A stretch of 61,597 nucleotides of DNA from Rubricella aquisinus (GTDB lineage: Bacteria > Pseudomonadota > Alphaproteobacteria > Rhodobacterales > Rhodobacteraceae). A program made the translations under genes and the position numbers. The notes below the pieces were generated by a model. It saw nothing but the letters and a program-made list of their open reading frames with translations, was not told the origin of the DNA and did not search any database. This document shows, piece after piece, positions 24,816 through 33,181 of this stretch (the first letter of the stretch is position 1; each line of letters begins with the position of its first letter). The stretch covers positions 602,193-663,789 of the forward strand of contig NZ_JACIJS010000001.1 in the NCBI RefSeq assembly GCF_014199445.1. Reading direction: 5' to 3'.

Positions 24816-25177
24816 TTCGCGGTATCCTCCAACGGCTCTGCCAGCCGCATGTCATCCATCTTTGCCGTGCCCATGGCGTAGAACGCGCGATACGCAAGGG
24901 CGAGCGCGAAGCAGAACAGGCCAAACCCGATCACGATCGCGGTCAGGATCAGGGCCTGAGGCAGCGCATTGGCCACTCCCTCCGCCGGGACTTTCTGCCC
25001 GGCCTCGATCAACGGTGGCGCGCTTCGGGTCAGCCCGCCCGCGACAAAAATCAGAAGGTTCGCCGCGTTGGACAGCATCACCAGCCCGAACAGATAGCGC
25101 ACAAGGTTGCCCGATAGCATCAGATAGACGCCCGCAGCGACCAGTAATCCTGTTAGGCCCGCAAGGATCGGTTCCAT
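24812..25177 (-). CDS. mnhC: Mrp antiporter subunit MnhC
   Basis: 121 residues with three helices, homologous to NuoK: GVYLMLSGNLVRYLFGLVMLSNAANLLIF and DPxxQALILTAIVIG-type motif (here ALPQALILTAIVIGFG). It overlaps mnhB by 1 base and mnhD by 4. Confidence 0.94.
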   Translation of the reverse strand: MEPILAGLTGLLVAAGVYLMLSGNLVRYLFGLVMLSNAANLLIFVAGGLTRSAPPLIEAGQKVPAEGVANALPQALILTAIVIGFGLFCFALALAYRAFYAMGTAKMDDMRLAEPLEDTAK

Positions 25178-25638
25178 CAGCTATCCTCCTCATCGTCGGG
25201 CTGTTCGGCGGGCACGCCCGCCTCTTCGAGTGTGAACAGGATGCCGCTCACACCGCCCACCACGACCAGAAACACGCCAAGGTCGAACAGAAGGATGGAG
25301 CCCGCAGGCACACCCTCATTCACGCCCGCGGCATTCGGGCCATAAAACGGCCAGACGCCCGTGAGGAACATGCCATGCTCCAGCGCGCCCCACAGCCCCG
25401 CCGCAATCGCGGCGACAAGCCCGGCACCCGCGATGGTCAGCGGCTCCACCCGCAGCCATGCGCGCGCTGCATCCACGCCGCGGGCTTTCTCCAGAATGGC
25501 CACGGCAAGAGCCGCGAGCAGCCCGCCGATAAAGCCGCCGCCCGGATCGTTATGCCCGCGCAACAACACGATCACGGCCAAAACCAGCGTCACCGGGACG
25601 ATGATCCGCGTTGCGGTGGTGTAAATCAGGGAATTCAT
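25177..25638 (-). CDS. mnhB: Mrp antiporter subunit MnhB
   Basis: 153 residues. Typical motifs: LLRGHNDPGGGFIGGLLAALA near residues 27-47, and a later GSILLFDLGVFLVVVGG. Four membrane segments. It overlaps mnhA by 4 bases. Confidence 0.94.
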   Translation of the reverse strand: MNSLIYTTATRIIVPVTLVLAVIVLLRGHNDPGGGFIGGLLAALAVAILEKARGVDAARAWLRVEPLTIAGAGLVAAIAAGLWGALEHGMFLTGVWPFYGPNAAGVNEGVPAGSILLFDLGVFLVVVGGVSGILFTLEEAGVPAEQPDDEEDS

Positions 25639-27890
25639 TTCTCCACCTCCTGCCCGCCGCCCCGCAGGGCCGCAACCGCGGCAACTGCTGCGATCACGAC
25701 GACGGCGATCTCGCCCAATGTGTCGAGTGCGCGGAAATCCACGAGGATCACGTTCACGATGTTGCGCCCGAAGGCTTCGGAATAGCTGACCGCCTCGAAA
25801 TAGTCGGGGATCGTCCGGTCAAGCGGGGTGGACATCACCGCCATCAGACCAAACGTGACGCCAAGCCCCAGCATGACGGAGATGCTCGCATCCCCGATCC
25901 GCAACCGCCCCGTGCCTGCGCGCGGCAGTTTCAACAGCGCCACCGCGATGAACACCACCACGAGGATTTCCACCAAAAGCTGGGTCAGCGCCACGTCAAT
26001 CGCGGAATATAGCACAAAGATCACGGCAAGCCCGGCGCCCACACCCCCGAGCGCGGTAATCGCCACCAGTCGGGAGCCCGTGACCACAATCGCAAAGGTG
26101 GATACAGCAATGATCGCCACAATCGCGGAATGGAAGATCGGCACATCGCCAAGCTCCAGATCAATGCCGCCGGTGCCGATCAGGATCGCCCCCCAGACCA
26201 AAACGCCCATCAAAAGGAATGTGTACCGCAGATAGGACGTCATCTTTCCGGGCTGGATGGTGCGGGCCGTCCATGCGGCGAGGTCTTTCATCCCTTGCAG
26301 CAGGATTTCATAGCCTTCCGCCGCGTCGGCCACCCGTGGCACCTCCTTGTCGAGGGACTGGCGAATGCGCGACAGCATCCAGTAGAACACAAAGCCCAAG
26401 AGGAACGTCGCGATGGACAGTTTAAGCGCGGTGTTGACCCCGGCCCAAAGCTTGACCTCCACCGGGACGGGCCCGCCATAAACAACCTCAGCCATCGGCA
26501 GGATCAGCGTCGGGCCGATCAGATCTGGGAACAGGCCGAAGGTAAGGCCCATGACGGCCAGCAGCGCCGGGCCGATCCACATGGTCATTGGCGGATCGCT
26601 CGGCGCGGGCTTCGGGCTGCGCTGCGCACCAAGGAACGGCTTGAGCGCGACCATGCCAGCGGCGGCGACCATCAGCGCATTCGCAAGCACCGCAGCAGAG
26701 GCAACCAGCAAAGGCTCCGACGCGACGCCAAGCGCACCCTCATATTTCAGTTCCTTCCCGATGAAGCCAAAGAACGGCAGGAAACCCGCCATGGAGGCCG
26801 CAGCCAGCAGGATGATCCCCCATGTCAGCGGCATCGCACGGCGCAGGCCGCCAAGCGCCTCCACTTCGCGCGTGCCCGCCATCTTGTCCAACATGCCGAC
26901 GCTAAGAAAGAGCGTCGCCTTGTAGAGCGCATGCACGATGATAAAGGTCACGGCACCCGTGGTGGCGTAATAGTAATCCCCACCAAGGAACATCACCAGC
27001 GCACCCAGCGCCATCACGGTGGTGTAGGCCAGCATCAGTTTCAGATCGGTCTGCTTGAGCGCCCAGATGGACGCAACGATCATCGTCGTGGCACCCACAA
27101 GCGTCAGGGTCCATGTCCAGACCTCCGTACCGCCCAGCGCGGGGGACAGGCGCGCGATCAGATAAACCCCCGCCTTCACCATCGTGGCAGAGTGCAGATA
27201 GGCCGAAACGGGCGTCGGGGCCGCCATCGCGCCGGGAAGCCAGAAATGGAACGGAAATTGCGCAGATTTGGTGAAACAGCCCAGCAAAACCAGCGTCAAC
27301 ATGCCCAGATAAAGGCCGCTATCACGGAAGATGCCGCCCATCTGCACCCATTCGGAAATCCGGTAGGTGCCCGCGACCTGACCCATCAGGATCAACCCGG
27401 CAAGCAGGGCAAGCCCGCCCAAACCGGTGACCAGCAGCGCCTGCAAGGCGCTGTCGCGCGCCGATTTCTTGTGATGGTCATAGCCCACCAACAGGAAAGA
27501 CGTGATTGTCGTCCCTTCCCAGAACACGAACAGCGTGATCGCGTCATCCGCCAGCACCAGCCCGAGCATCGAAATGGCAAACAGTGTCAACAGACTCAGC
27601 AACCGCTTAAGCCGGGGATCGCTGCGGAAATAGGTTGAGGCATAAAGGAAACAGATCGCCCCGATCCCAGTGATCAAGAGCGCGAATGTCAGTGACAGCG
27701 CATCCAGCCGGAACGCCAGTTCAATGTTGAGCGACGGTATCCACGGGACGACAAATTCAGCATATTCGCCTTGCGCGATCAGCGGCAAAAACGTGGCAAA
27801 CCATCCTGCCGCGATGGCCAGCACCAGGGCGGGCACGACACGCCAAATGCCAGCCTGCTCTGGCGTTGCCGGGGCTGCTGTGCTCGTCAT
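25635..27890 (-). CDS. mnhA: Mrp antiporter subunit MnhA
   Basis: 751 residues, the large NuoL-like subunit plus a C-terminal DUF4040/MrpB-like domain. The N-terminal antiporter part shows FWEGTTITSFLLVGYDH, KSAQFPFHFWLPGAMAAPTPVSAYLHSATMVKAG and HALYKATLFLSVGMLD. The C-terminal part carries several further helices (ALTQLLVEILVVVFIAVALLKLP). It is the first gene of mnhABCDEFG, whose genes all overlap or touch. The complex exchanges Na+ or K+ for H+ and supports pH and salt tolerance, fitting a marine lifestyle. Its promoter lies in the 256-base region shared with the divergent LysR-family gene. Confidence 0.95.
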   Translation of the reverse strand: MTSTAAPATPEQAGIWRVVPALVLAIAAGWFATFLPLIAQGEYAEFVVPWIPSLNIELAFRLDALSLTFALLITGIGAICFLYASTYFRSDPRLKRLLSLLTLFAISMLGLVLADDAITLFVFWEGTTITSFLLVGYDHHKKSARDSALQALLVTGLGGLALLAGLILMGQVAGTYRISEWVQMGGIFRDSGLYLGMLTLVLLGCFTKSAQFPFHFWLPGAMAAPTPVSAYLHSATMVKAGVYLIARLSPALGGTEVWTWTLTLVGATTMIVASIWALKQTDLKLMLAYTTVMALGALVMFLGGDYYYATTGAVTFIIVHALYKATLFLSVGMLDKMAGTREVEALGGLRRAMPLTWGIILLAAASMAGFLPFFGFIGKELKYEGALGVASEPLLVASAAVLANALMVAAAGMVALKPFLGAQRSPKPAPSDPPMTMWIGPALLAVMGLTFGLFPDLIGPTLILPMAEVVYGGPVPVEVKLWAGVNTALKLSIATFLLGFVFYWMLSRIRQSLDKEVPRVADAAEGYEILLQGMKDLAAWTARTIQPGKMTSYLRYTFLLMGVLVWGAILIGTGGIDLELGDVPIFHSAIVAIIAVSTFAIVVTGSRLVAITALGGVGAGLAVIFVLYSAIDVALTQLLVEILVVVFIAVALLKLPRAGTGRLRIGDASISVMLGLGVTFGLMAVMSTPLDRTIPDYFEAVSYSEAFGRNIVNVILVDFRALDTLGEIAVVVIAAVAAVAALRGGGQEVEK

Positions 27891-28111
27891 CCAGACACCT
27901 CCTAAAGCGGTGAAACGCGAAAAGCGCTACCTCGTTCCATGTGAGGTAGGGCCGTGATTGCAACTTGTCCCGTGCATTTCCGTGTGAAAACGCAAGAGTT
28001 TCGTTCCGCCACTATGTGGAAGTGATCTCCACAGGGTGGCGAGCGGGCGAATTGTTGGGGTAGATGGCGCTTTCGCTTGAAAAGGTCCACCATTACAATA
28101 CATCCTATCCA

Positions 28112-28126
28112 ATAGTTTTTTCCTAT
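28112..28126. promoter_or_regulatory. OxyR-type half-site pair ATAG-N7-CTAT
   Basis: ATAG at 28112-28115 and CTAT at 28123-28126 with exactly 7 bases between, the spacing of OxyR half-sites and a T-N11-A LysR box. It ends 20 bases before the LysR-family start codon, which fits autoregulation. A further CTAT lies at 28105-28108. Confidence 0.45.
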
Positions 28127-28146
28127 CAGGGATGGGAGTGTCAGAG

Positions 28147-29079
28147 ATGCCGGCAGACTCGATCACCTTGCGCCAGTTGCGCGGCCTCTTGGCGGTCGCG
28201 GAGGCCCGGAATTTCAGGAAAGCCGCTGATAATCTTGGGATCACGCAACCATCGCTCAGCGCGCAGATACAGACGTTGGAAACGACGCTTGGCGTGTCCT
28301 TGGTCGAGCGCAGCAGATCGGGGGCGCTTCTGACCCCGTTGGGGCGGGACGTGGCCGTGCGAGCGCGGCGGATCCTTGATGAGACGACCGCGCTGGCCGA
28401 TTTGGCGACCTCCACCCATGATGGGCTGACGACCTCCCTGCGGCTGGGGGTGATGCCGACGGTCGGGGCTTATCTGCTGCCGACGGCGGTGGGCAAACTG
28501 CACCGCGCCTATCCGGACTTGCGGCTCTATATCCGTGAAAGCGCCCCGCGGCGGCTGGTGCAGGAACTGGCCGAAGGTGTGCATGACGTGATCATCACCC
28601 ATCTGCCGATCCCCGATGCGGAGCTTGAAGTGCGCGAAGTGTACCGCGAACCCTTCCTCCTGACCTTGGCCAAGGATCACGCCCTGTCCTCCAAAAAGGA
28701 AATCCGCACCGATGACCTTGATGGGTTGGAGATCCTGTCTCTGGACCCGTCCTATCACCTGCATGATCCGCTGATGGGTGTCTTCGAGACGTTCGGCGCG
28801 CGTGTGTCGCCCCGATATGAGGGCACATCGCTTGATGCGCTGCGGCTGATGACGGGGATGAATATGGGCGTGACCTTCCTGCCGGCCCTCTATGTCCGGT
28901 CGGAAATCCACGCGGGGAGCGAGGTCGTCGCGCGCAAACTCACGGGGCGGACTCTGACCCGCACCATGGGCCTTGCGTGGCGCAAAAGCGCGCGCGGCAA
29001 CTCCGCTTTTGACGCGCTGCGCCGGGTCGTCGAGGACAGTTTCGAGGAATTGGGCGCCGAAGTGATGTCCGGTTTGTAA
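28147..29079 (+). CDS. LysR-family regulator, OxyR-like but lacking the redox cysteines
   Basis: 310 residues. An N-terminal winged helix-turn-helix (TLRQLRGLLAVAEARNFRKAADNLGIT...QPSLSAQIQTLE) and an OxyR-type effector domain (GVMPTVGAYLLP, DVIITHLPIP, TGMNMGVTFLPALYV). In the redox loop, E. coli OxyR has LEDGHCLRDQ..GFC. Here the aligned segment is LDPSYHLHDPLMGVF, so both cysteines are replaced (His and Phe). The regulator is therefore unlikely to sense peroxide by disulfide formation. I chose the ATG at 28147, with GGGAG at 28134; ATG 28132 is in frame too. It is divergent from mnhA and upstream of gshA. Confidence 0.85.
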   Translation: MPADSITLRQLRGLLAVAEARNFRKAADNLGITQPSLSAQIQTLETTLGVSLVERSRSGALLTPLGRDVAVRARRILDETTALADLATSTHDGLTTSLRLGVMPTVGAYLLPTAVGKLHRAYPDLRLYIRESAPRRLVQELAEGVHDVIITHLPIPDAELEVREVYREPFLLTLAKDHALSSKKEIRTDDLDGLEILSLDPSYHLHDPLMGVFETFGARVSPRYEGTSLDALRLMTGMNMGVTFLPALYVRSEIHAGSEVVARKLTGRTLTRTMGLAWRKSARGNSAFDALRRVVEDSFEELGAEVMSGL

Positions 29080-29197
29080 TCTTCGCACCAGAAAGACCGC
29101 TCACAGGAAACAGTCTGTGATGTGTCACCGCCCTTGCCATTTCACTGGGTCGGTGTGTAGTTGATCATCAGAGAGCGGCTAGCCACGGAAAATTGCC

Positions 29198-30568
29198 ATG
29201 TCCATTCCACAGTCGGGCGGCGGACCGATCGAACATCCCGACCAGCTTGCACAATATCTGGCCGATGGGTGTAAGCCCCCGTCGGATTGGCGGATCGGGA
29301 CCGAGCATGAGAAGTTCGGCTATCTGCTGAGCGATCATTCCGCGCTGCCCTATGAGGGCGACACCTCCGTCCGGGTGATGCTGGAAGGGCTGCGTGACCG
29401 GTTCAACTGGTCAGAGGTCCGCGAAGGCGGCTTCCTGATCGGGCTTGAGAAAGACGGGGCCAATATCTCCCTTGAGCCGGGCGGGCAGTTGGAGCTGTCG
29501 GGCGCGCCGCTGGAGACGATCCACCAGACCTGTGATGAGGTGAACACCCATCTGCGCGAGGTTCGCGACGTGGCGGACCGGATCGGCGCGGGCTTTATCG
29601 GGTTGGGTGCGGCCCCGGAATGGAAGCACGAAGATGTCGATGTCATGCCCAAGGGCCGCTATGCCCTGATGACCCGCTACATGGGGCAGGTCGGCACCCA
29701 TGGCACACAGATGATGTACCGCACCTCCTGCGTTCAGGTGAACCTCGACTTTTCGTCCGAGGCGGACATGGTGCAGAAATTCCGCGTTGCGTTGGCCTTG
29801 CAACCGGTGGCCACGGCGCTGTTCGCCAATTCGCCCTTCTTTGAGGGTGCGCCCAACGGCTGGCAAAGCTGGCGCGCGCGGATCTGGCGCGATCTCGATG
29901 CGGACCGGACGGGGATGCTGCCCTTCGTTTTCGAGGACGGGATGGGCTTTCAGCGCTACGTGGATTACGCGCTCGATGTGCCGATGTATTTCGTCTATCG
30001 CGATGGCAAATATATCGACGCGCTGGGCCAATCCTTCCGTGATTTCATGCGTGGCGCATTGCCCGCGCTGCCGGGAGAGGTGCCGACGCTCAGCGATTGG
30101 GCCGATCACCTCACGACGATCTTTCCCGAGGCGCGGATCAAGAGGTTCATGGAAATGCGCGGGGCGGATAGTGGCCCGTGGCGGCGGCTTTGTGCGCTTC
30201 CGGCGTTTTGGGTCGGGCTGATCTATGACCAATCGGCGCTTGATGCGGCCTCAGACCTGATCAAGGGATGGGATGCGGACACGCGCGACGCGCTGCGCCT
30301 TGACGCGGCACGGCATGGCCTGCGGGCAGAGATTGGCGGGCGCACGATGCGCGATCTGGCCAAAGACTGTCTGGAGATCGCCCATGCAGGCCTTAAGGCG
30401 CGCGCGCGGTCTGGTGCCGGTGGCTTGCTGCCGGACGAGACGCATTTCCTCAACGCGCTCCACGATATCGTGGACCGGGGCGAGACACCTGCCGATGAGT
30501 TGCTCAACAAATATCACCATGAATGGCAGGGTGATCTGAGCAAGGTTTACGGCGAATACAGCTATTGA
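29198..30568 (+). CDS. gshA: Glutamate-cysteine ligase
   Basis: 456 residues, plant/alphaproteobacterial-type gamma-glutamylcysteine synthetase, first step of glutathione synthesis. Motifs: RIGTEHEKFGY near residues 33-43, ISLEPGGQLELSGAP, MMYRTSCVQVNLDF, and FFEGAPNGWQSWRARIW. The start is ATG 29198 with GGAAA upstream. The preceding OxyR-like regulator on the same strand suggests a link to thiol or oxidative homeostasis. A strong GC hairpin lies just after the stop. Confidence 0.95.
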   Translation: MSIPQSGGGPIEHPDQLAQYLADGCKPPSDWRIGTEHEKFGYLLSDHSALPYEGDTSVRVMLEGLRDRFNWSEVREGGFLIGLEKDGANISLEPGGQLELSGAPLETIHQTCDEVNTHLREVRDVADRIGAGFIGLGAAPEWKHEDVDVMPKGRYALMTRYMGQVGTHGTQMMYRTSCVQVNLDFSSEADMVQKFRVALALQPVATALFANSPFFEGAPNGWQSWRARIWRDLDADRTGMLPFVFEDGMGFQRYVDYALDVPMYFVYRDGKYIDALGQSFRDFMRGALPALPGEVPTLSDWADHLTTIFPEARIKRFMEMRGADSGPWRRLCALPAFWVGLIYDQSALDAASDLIKGWDADTRDALRLDAARHGLRAEIGGRTMRDLAKDCLEIAHAGLKARARSGAGGLLPDETHFLNALHDIVDRGETPADELLNKYHHEWQGDLSKVYGEYSY

Positions 30569-30577
30569 TGCGCGTGT

Positions 30578-30603
30578 CCCCGGCCTGTGGGGGCAGGCCG
30601 GGG
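30578..30603 (+). terminator. GC-rich hairpin after gshA
   Basis: CCCCGGCCTG (30578-30587) with CAGGCCGGGG (30594-30603), 10 bp, 6-base loop, 9 bases after the gshA stop. There is no T-run, so it may act as a Rho-assisted terminator or RNA stabiliser. Confidence 0.5.
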
Positions 30604-30644
30604 CGCTTGCCACGAGGGTCCGTGGCGTGAGCAGATGCGCCCGT

Positions 30645-30782
30645 TCAGTTTTTGGACCGGGCCGCTTTGCCCTTGCCGCCATTGAGGCGGGCGGTCAGCG
30701 TATCGGGGGCGAGGCTGACCTTTGCTTTGGCTTGCTTGGGTTTTTTCGCTTCGCGGTTGCCGCGCAGTTGGCCTTTGGCCAT
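30645..30782 (-). CDS. Small basic conserved protein (MAKGQ-type)
   Basis: 45 residues, MAKGQLRGNREAKKPKQAKA at the start, very rich in Lys and Arg, with no hydrophobic segment. I recall similarly short proteins beginning M-A/S-K-G-Q-x-R-x-N-R-E-x-x-K-P-K in many proteobacteria, without known role. The ATG at 30782 has GAGGA 9 bases upstream. It may bind nucleic acid or the ribosome, judging only from charge. Confidence 0.75.
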   Translation of the reverse strand: MAKGQLRGNREAKKPKQAKAKVSLAPDTLTARLNGGKGKAARSKN

Positions 30783-30863
30783 GACACATCATCCTCATCG
30801 GAAGAGACCTGCCGTCGGATCGGTCAGGGGGGTGCGCACCGATGGACGCTGCCCGCACGCGCC

Positions 30864-30929
30864 TTATAGCAGCTTTCCGCAAGCAGGAGTCATGTAATCC
30901 ACGCGCGCGGACTGGCCCTCAAAATGCAT
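30864..30929 (-). CDS. Putative 21-residue peptide
   Basis: ATG at 30929 preceded by AAGGGG at a good distance; the 21-codon ORF starts MHFEGQSARVDYMTP and ends ACGKLL. The frame stays open and protein-like for about 18 codons upstream (RKAIWNGASRFKGRA) without a start codon. It may be a small gene between the PLDc_N and MAKGQ-type genes or the remnant of a longer one. Weak call. Confidence 0.3.
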   Translation of the reverse strand: MHFEGQSARVDYMTPACGKLL

Positions 30930-30981
30930 GGCGCGCCCCTTGAACCGGGACGCGCCATTCCAGATTGCCTTGCGGTGCGGT

Positions 30982-31164
30982 TTACTTGGCGCTGCGCGGG
31001 CCGAGAAACAGCCAAAGGATGAATCCGACGAAGGGAAACACCAAAATCCCGACGATCCACAGCACCTTTGCGCCGGTGCTGGCCGCTGAATTAAAGACAG
31101 AGATGATCGCCCAGATCATCAATGCCAAACCGATGATGCCTAAAAGGCCAAGCTCAAGTCCCAT
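30982..31164 (-). CDS. PLDc_N-domain small membrane protein
   Basis: 60 residues with two hydrophobic helices (IIGLALMIWAIISVF and VLWIVGILVFPFVGFILWLFLG) and the terminal GPRSAK. This is the phospholipase-D-nuclease N-terminal domain pattern (W-x-x-x-I-L-x-x-P-x-x-G-x-x-x-W/Y-x-x-x-G), here as a stand-alone inner-membrane protein. GGAGGAGCAAGGA on the minus strand precedes the start. Function unknown. Confidence 0.85.
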   Translation of the reverse strand: MGLELGLLGIIGLALMIWAIISVFNSAASTGAKVLWIVGILVFPFVGFILWLFLGPRSAK

Positions 31165-31184
31165 TCCTTGCTCCTCCGATTCGC

Positions 31185-32237
31185 TTAGCGCAGGCGCGCT
31201 TCGCTGGTTCCATCAAAATAGAACGCCGCATCAGGGGAGAAGTTCAATGTAAACCTTTGGCCGCTTTGCGGGGCATCGACCCCTTTCGCTTCGACCACGA
31301 TCCGCTCTCCATTTGCGCCATCGAGATATACATAGGAAACTCCGCCGAGGTTTTCGACGATATCGACCGTAAGGTCATCTCCGGGGGCAAGCTGGATGTC
31401 CTGCGGGCGCAGACCCACAGTGACGGAGCCGCTGGGCATCGCGATATCGGTCGCAATGGCGCGGCCCCCCAGAACCGGCACGGAAACGCCGTCTTCGCCG
31501 GGTGTGCCGGACACGAAATTCATCGCCGGACTGCCGATAAAGCCCGCCACGAATTTGTTGTCCGGGTTGGTGTAGAGTTCCAACGGGGAGCCGACCTGCT
31601 CGATATGACCGGCGCGCAGCACCACGATCTTATCCGCCAGCGTCATCGCCTCCACCTGATCATGGGTGACGTAGATCATCGTGGTGCCAAGCTTTTTGTG
31701 GAGATGTGCGATCTCCACCCGCATCTCCACCCGCAATTCCGCATCAAGGTTCGAGAGCGGCTCATCGAACAGGAACACATCCGGGTCGCGGACGATGGCG
31801 CGGCCAATGGCGACCCGCTGGCGCTGCCCGCCCGACAGGGCCTTTGGTTTGCGCTTCAGATATGGTTCCAGCTTCAACACGTCCGAGGCGCGTTTGACCT
31901 TTTGCGCGATCTCCGCCTTCGGGTGGCCGTTCATCTTCAGCCCGAAGCCCATGTTCTCCTCGACCGTCATATGCGGATAGAGCGCGTAGGTCTGGAACAC
32001 CATCGCCACGCCCCGCTCTGCCGGGTCGGCATGGGTCACGTCGCGGCCCGCGATGTTGATCTGGCCCCCGGTGGTTTCCTCCAGCCCCGCGATCATCCGC
32101 AACAGCGTGGATTTACCGCATCCGGATGGGCCGACGAACACGCAGAATTCGCCCTCTTCGATGGTCAGGTCCACCCCGTGGATCACCTGAGTTTCACCGT
32201 ATTTCTTGATGACTTTTGAAAGCGATACGCCATTCAT
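31185..32237 (-). CDS. ugpC: ABC transporter ATP-binding protein, UgpC/MalK type
   Basis: 350 residues. Walker A GPSGCGKS is at 36-43, the signature LSGGQRQRVAIGRAIVRDP and Walker B VFLFDEPLSNLDAELRVEMR are intact. The C-terminal third is the TOBE/MOI-type regulatory domain found in CUT1 sugar importers. It is transcribed leftward with the IclR gene and most likely powers the SBP-permease system encoded on the other strand at 33.2-36.3 kb. The ugpC symbol reflects the family name, not proof of glycerol-phosphate transport. Confidence 0.93.
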   Translation of the reverse strand: MNGVSLSKVIKKYGETQVIHGVDLTIEEGEFCVFVGPSGCGKSTLLRMIAGLEETTGGQINIAGRDVTHADPAERGVAMVFQTYALYPHMTVEENMGFGLKMNGHPKAEIAQKVKRASDVLKLEPYLKRKPKALSGGQRQRVAIGRAIVRDPDVFLFDEPLSNLDAELRVEMRVEIAHLHKKLGTTMIYVTHDQVEAMTLADKIVVLRAGHIEQVGSPLELYTNPDNKFVAGFIGSPAMNFVSGTPGEDGVSVPVLGGRAIATDIAMPSGSVTVGLRPQDIQLAPGDDLTVDIVENLGGVSYVYLDGANGERIVVEAKGVDAPQSGQRFTLNFSPDAAFYFDGTSEARLR

Positions 32238-32242
32238 GTCCG

Positions 32243-33106
32243 TCAGGCTCCTGTTATGCCAGAGGGCGAAGCGCCCGGTATGGTATAGGCAGACGCATCG
32301 CGGGCGATGGCTTCTGCGGTTTCTTTCAAGGCGGGGGCGAACCCGGCCAGATCGTCCAGCGAATGTCGCAGGGTCGAGGACGTGACCGAAATTGCCCCCA
32401 ACGGGCGGCCAAGGTCATCAAGGATCGGCACGGCAACGCAGATGATCTGCGGCTCATGCTCTTCGCGGTCAAAGGAGATGCCGGTGGCGCGGATGTCTTT
32501 CAGATCCGCGCGCAGGCTTTCCGCGCTCGTATGGGTGTGTTCGGTGTGGCGAAACCAGCTTTGCTGTTTCAGCGCGGCATCCAGCACATCGGCTGGCACG
32601 AACGCAAGGATCGCCTTGCCCACGCCAGTGCAATAGGCCGGGCCGATTTTGCCAGCGTCGGAGAACATCGCGATGGGCCGCGCCGCGTTGCGCTTGTCGA
32701 TATAGAGCACCTGCCCGTGATCCAACTGCGCCAGATGCACGGTCTGTTGTAATTGCGAGGAAAGCTGATCGAGGTGGGGCCGCGCGACAGGAGCCAGTGT
32801 CGCCGTTTGCCATGCCGCATGTGCAAGCCGGATCAGGCGCGATCCCATCGTGTAAAAACCGGTATCGGGGTCAAGCGACAGCATCCGCTGGCTGACGAGG
32901 GTTTGCAGCAGACGGTAGAGCGTGGCCTTGGGCAAATCCGAATCGCTCAGTAGCTCTGCAAAACGAACCGGGCGGCCATATGCGGCCACCTCATCCAACA
33001 GCGCGAGCGCTTTGCCTACGGTTCCGTCCTGCGTCTGTGCAGCCACGTCTTTTCCTCCCTTGGGCCGGCCAACTTTTTGCGGTGTCAGCTTCAGCACTGT
33101 TGACAT
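32243..33106 (-). CDS. IclR-family transcriptional regulator of the galactoside locus
   Basis: 287 residues. The N-terminal helix-turn-helix lies at about residues 28-90 (VGKALALLDEVAAYGRPVRFAELL, then DLPKATLYRLLQTLVSQRML), followed by the IclR effector domain with GPAYCTGVGKAILAF and ICVAVPILDDLGRPLGAISVTS. The first 25 residues are a basic leader (KVGRPKGGK). It is divergent from the solute-binding-protein gene, 75 bases away, and 5 bases upstream of the ATPase gene. I infer control of both arms by a galactose-derived metabolite. Confidence 0.9.
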   Translation of the reverse strand: MSTVLKLTPQKVGRPKGGKDVAAQTQDGTVGKALALLDEVAAYGRPVRFAELLSDSDLPKATLYRLLQTLVSQRMLSLDPDTGFYTMGSRLIRLAHAAWQTATLAPVARPHLDQLSSQLQQTVHLAQLDHGQVLYIDKRNAARPIAMFSDAGKIGPAYCTGVGKAILAFVPADVLDAALKQQSWFRHTEHTHTSAESLRADLKDIRATGISFDREEHEPQIICVAVPILDDLGRPLGAISVTSSTLRHSLDDLAGFAPALKETAEAIARDASAYTIPGASPSGITGA

Positions 33107-33147
33107 CGTTAACCGATGCGGGCATCGTTTTCAATAATCAAAACTAA

Positions 33148-33164
33148 GTTTCAAATAGTGGAAC
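33148..33164. promoter_or_regulatory. Imperfect palindrome GTTTC-N7-GGAAC, candidate IclR operator
   Basis: It sits in the 75-base divergent gap, 17 bases before the SBP start codon and upstream of its GGGAGG ribosome binding site. The symmetry is imperfect, but location and length fit an IclR-family site. Confidence 0.35.
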
Positions 33165-33181
33165 CTGTGGGAGGAACCTAA

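Noticed and set aside
26130-27638. 502-codon plus-strand ORF inside mnhA
   Set aside because: Antisense shadow of mnhA, very rich in His, Arg and Gln, no hydrophobic or family pattern.
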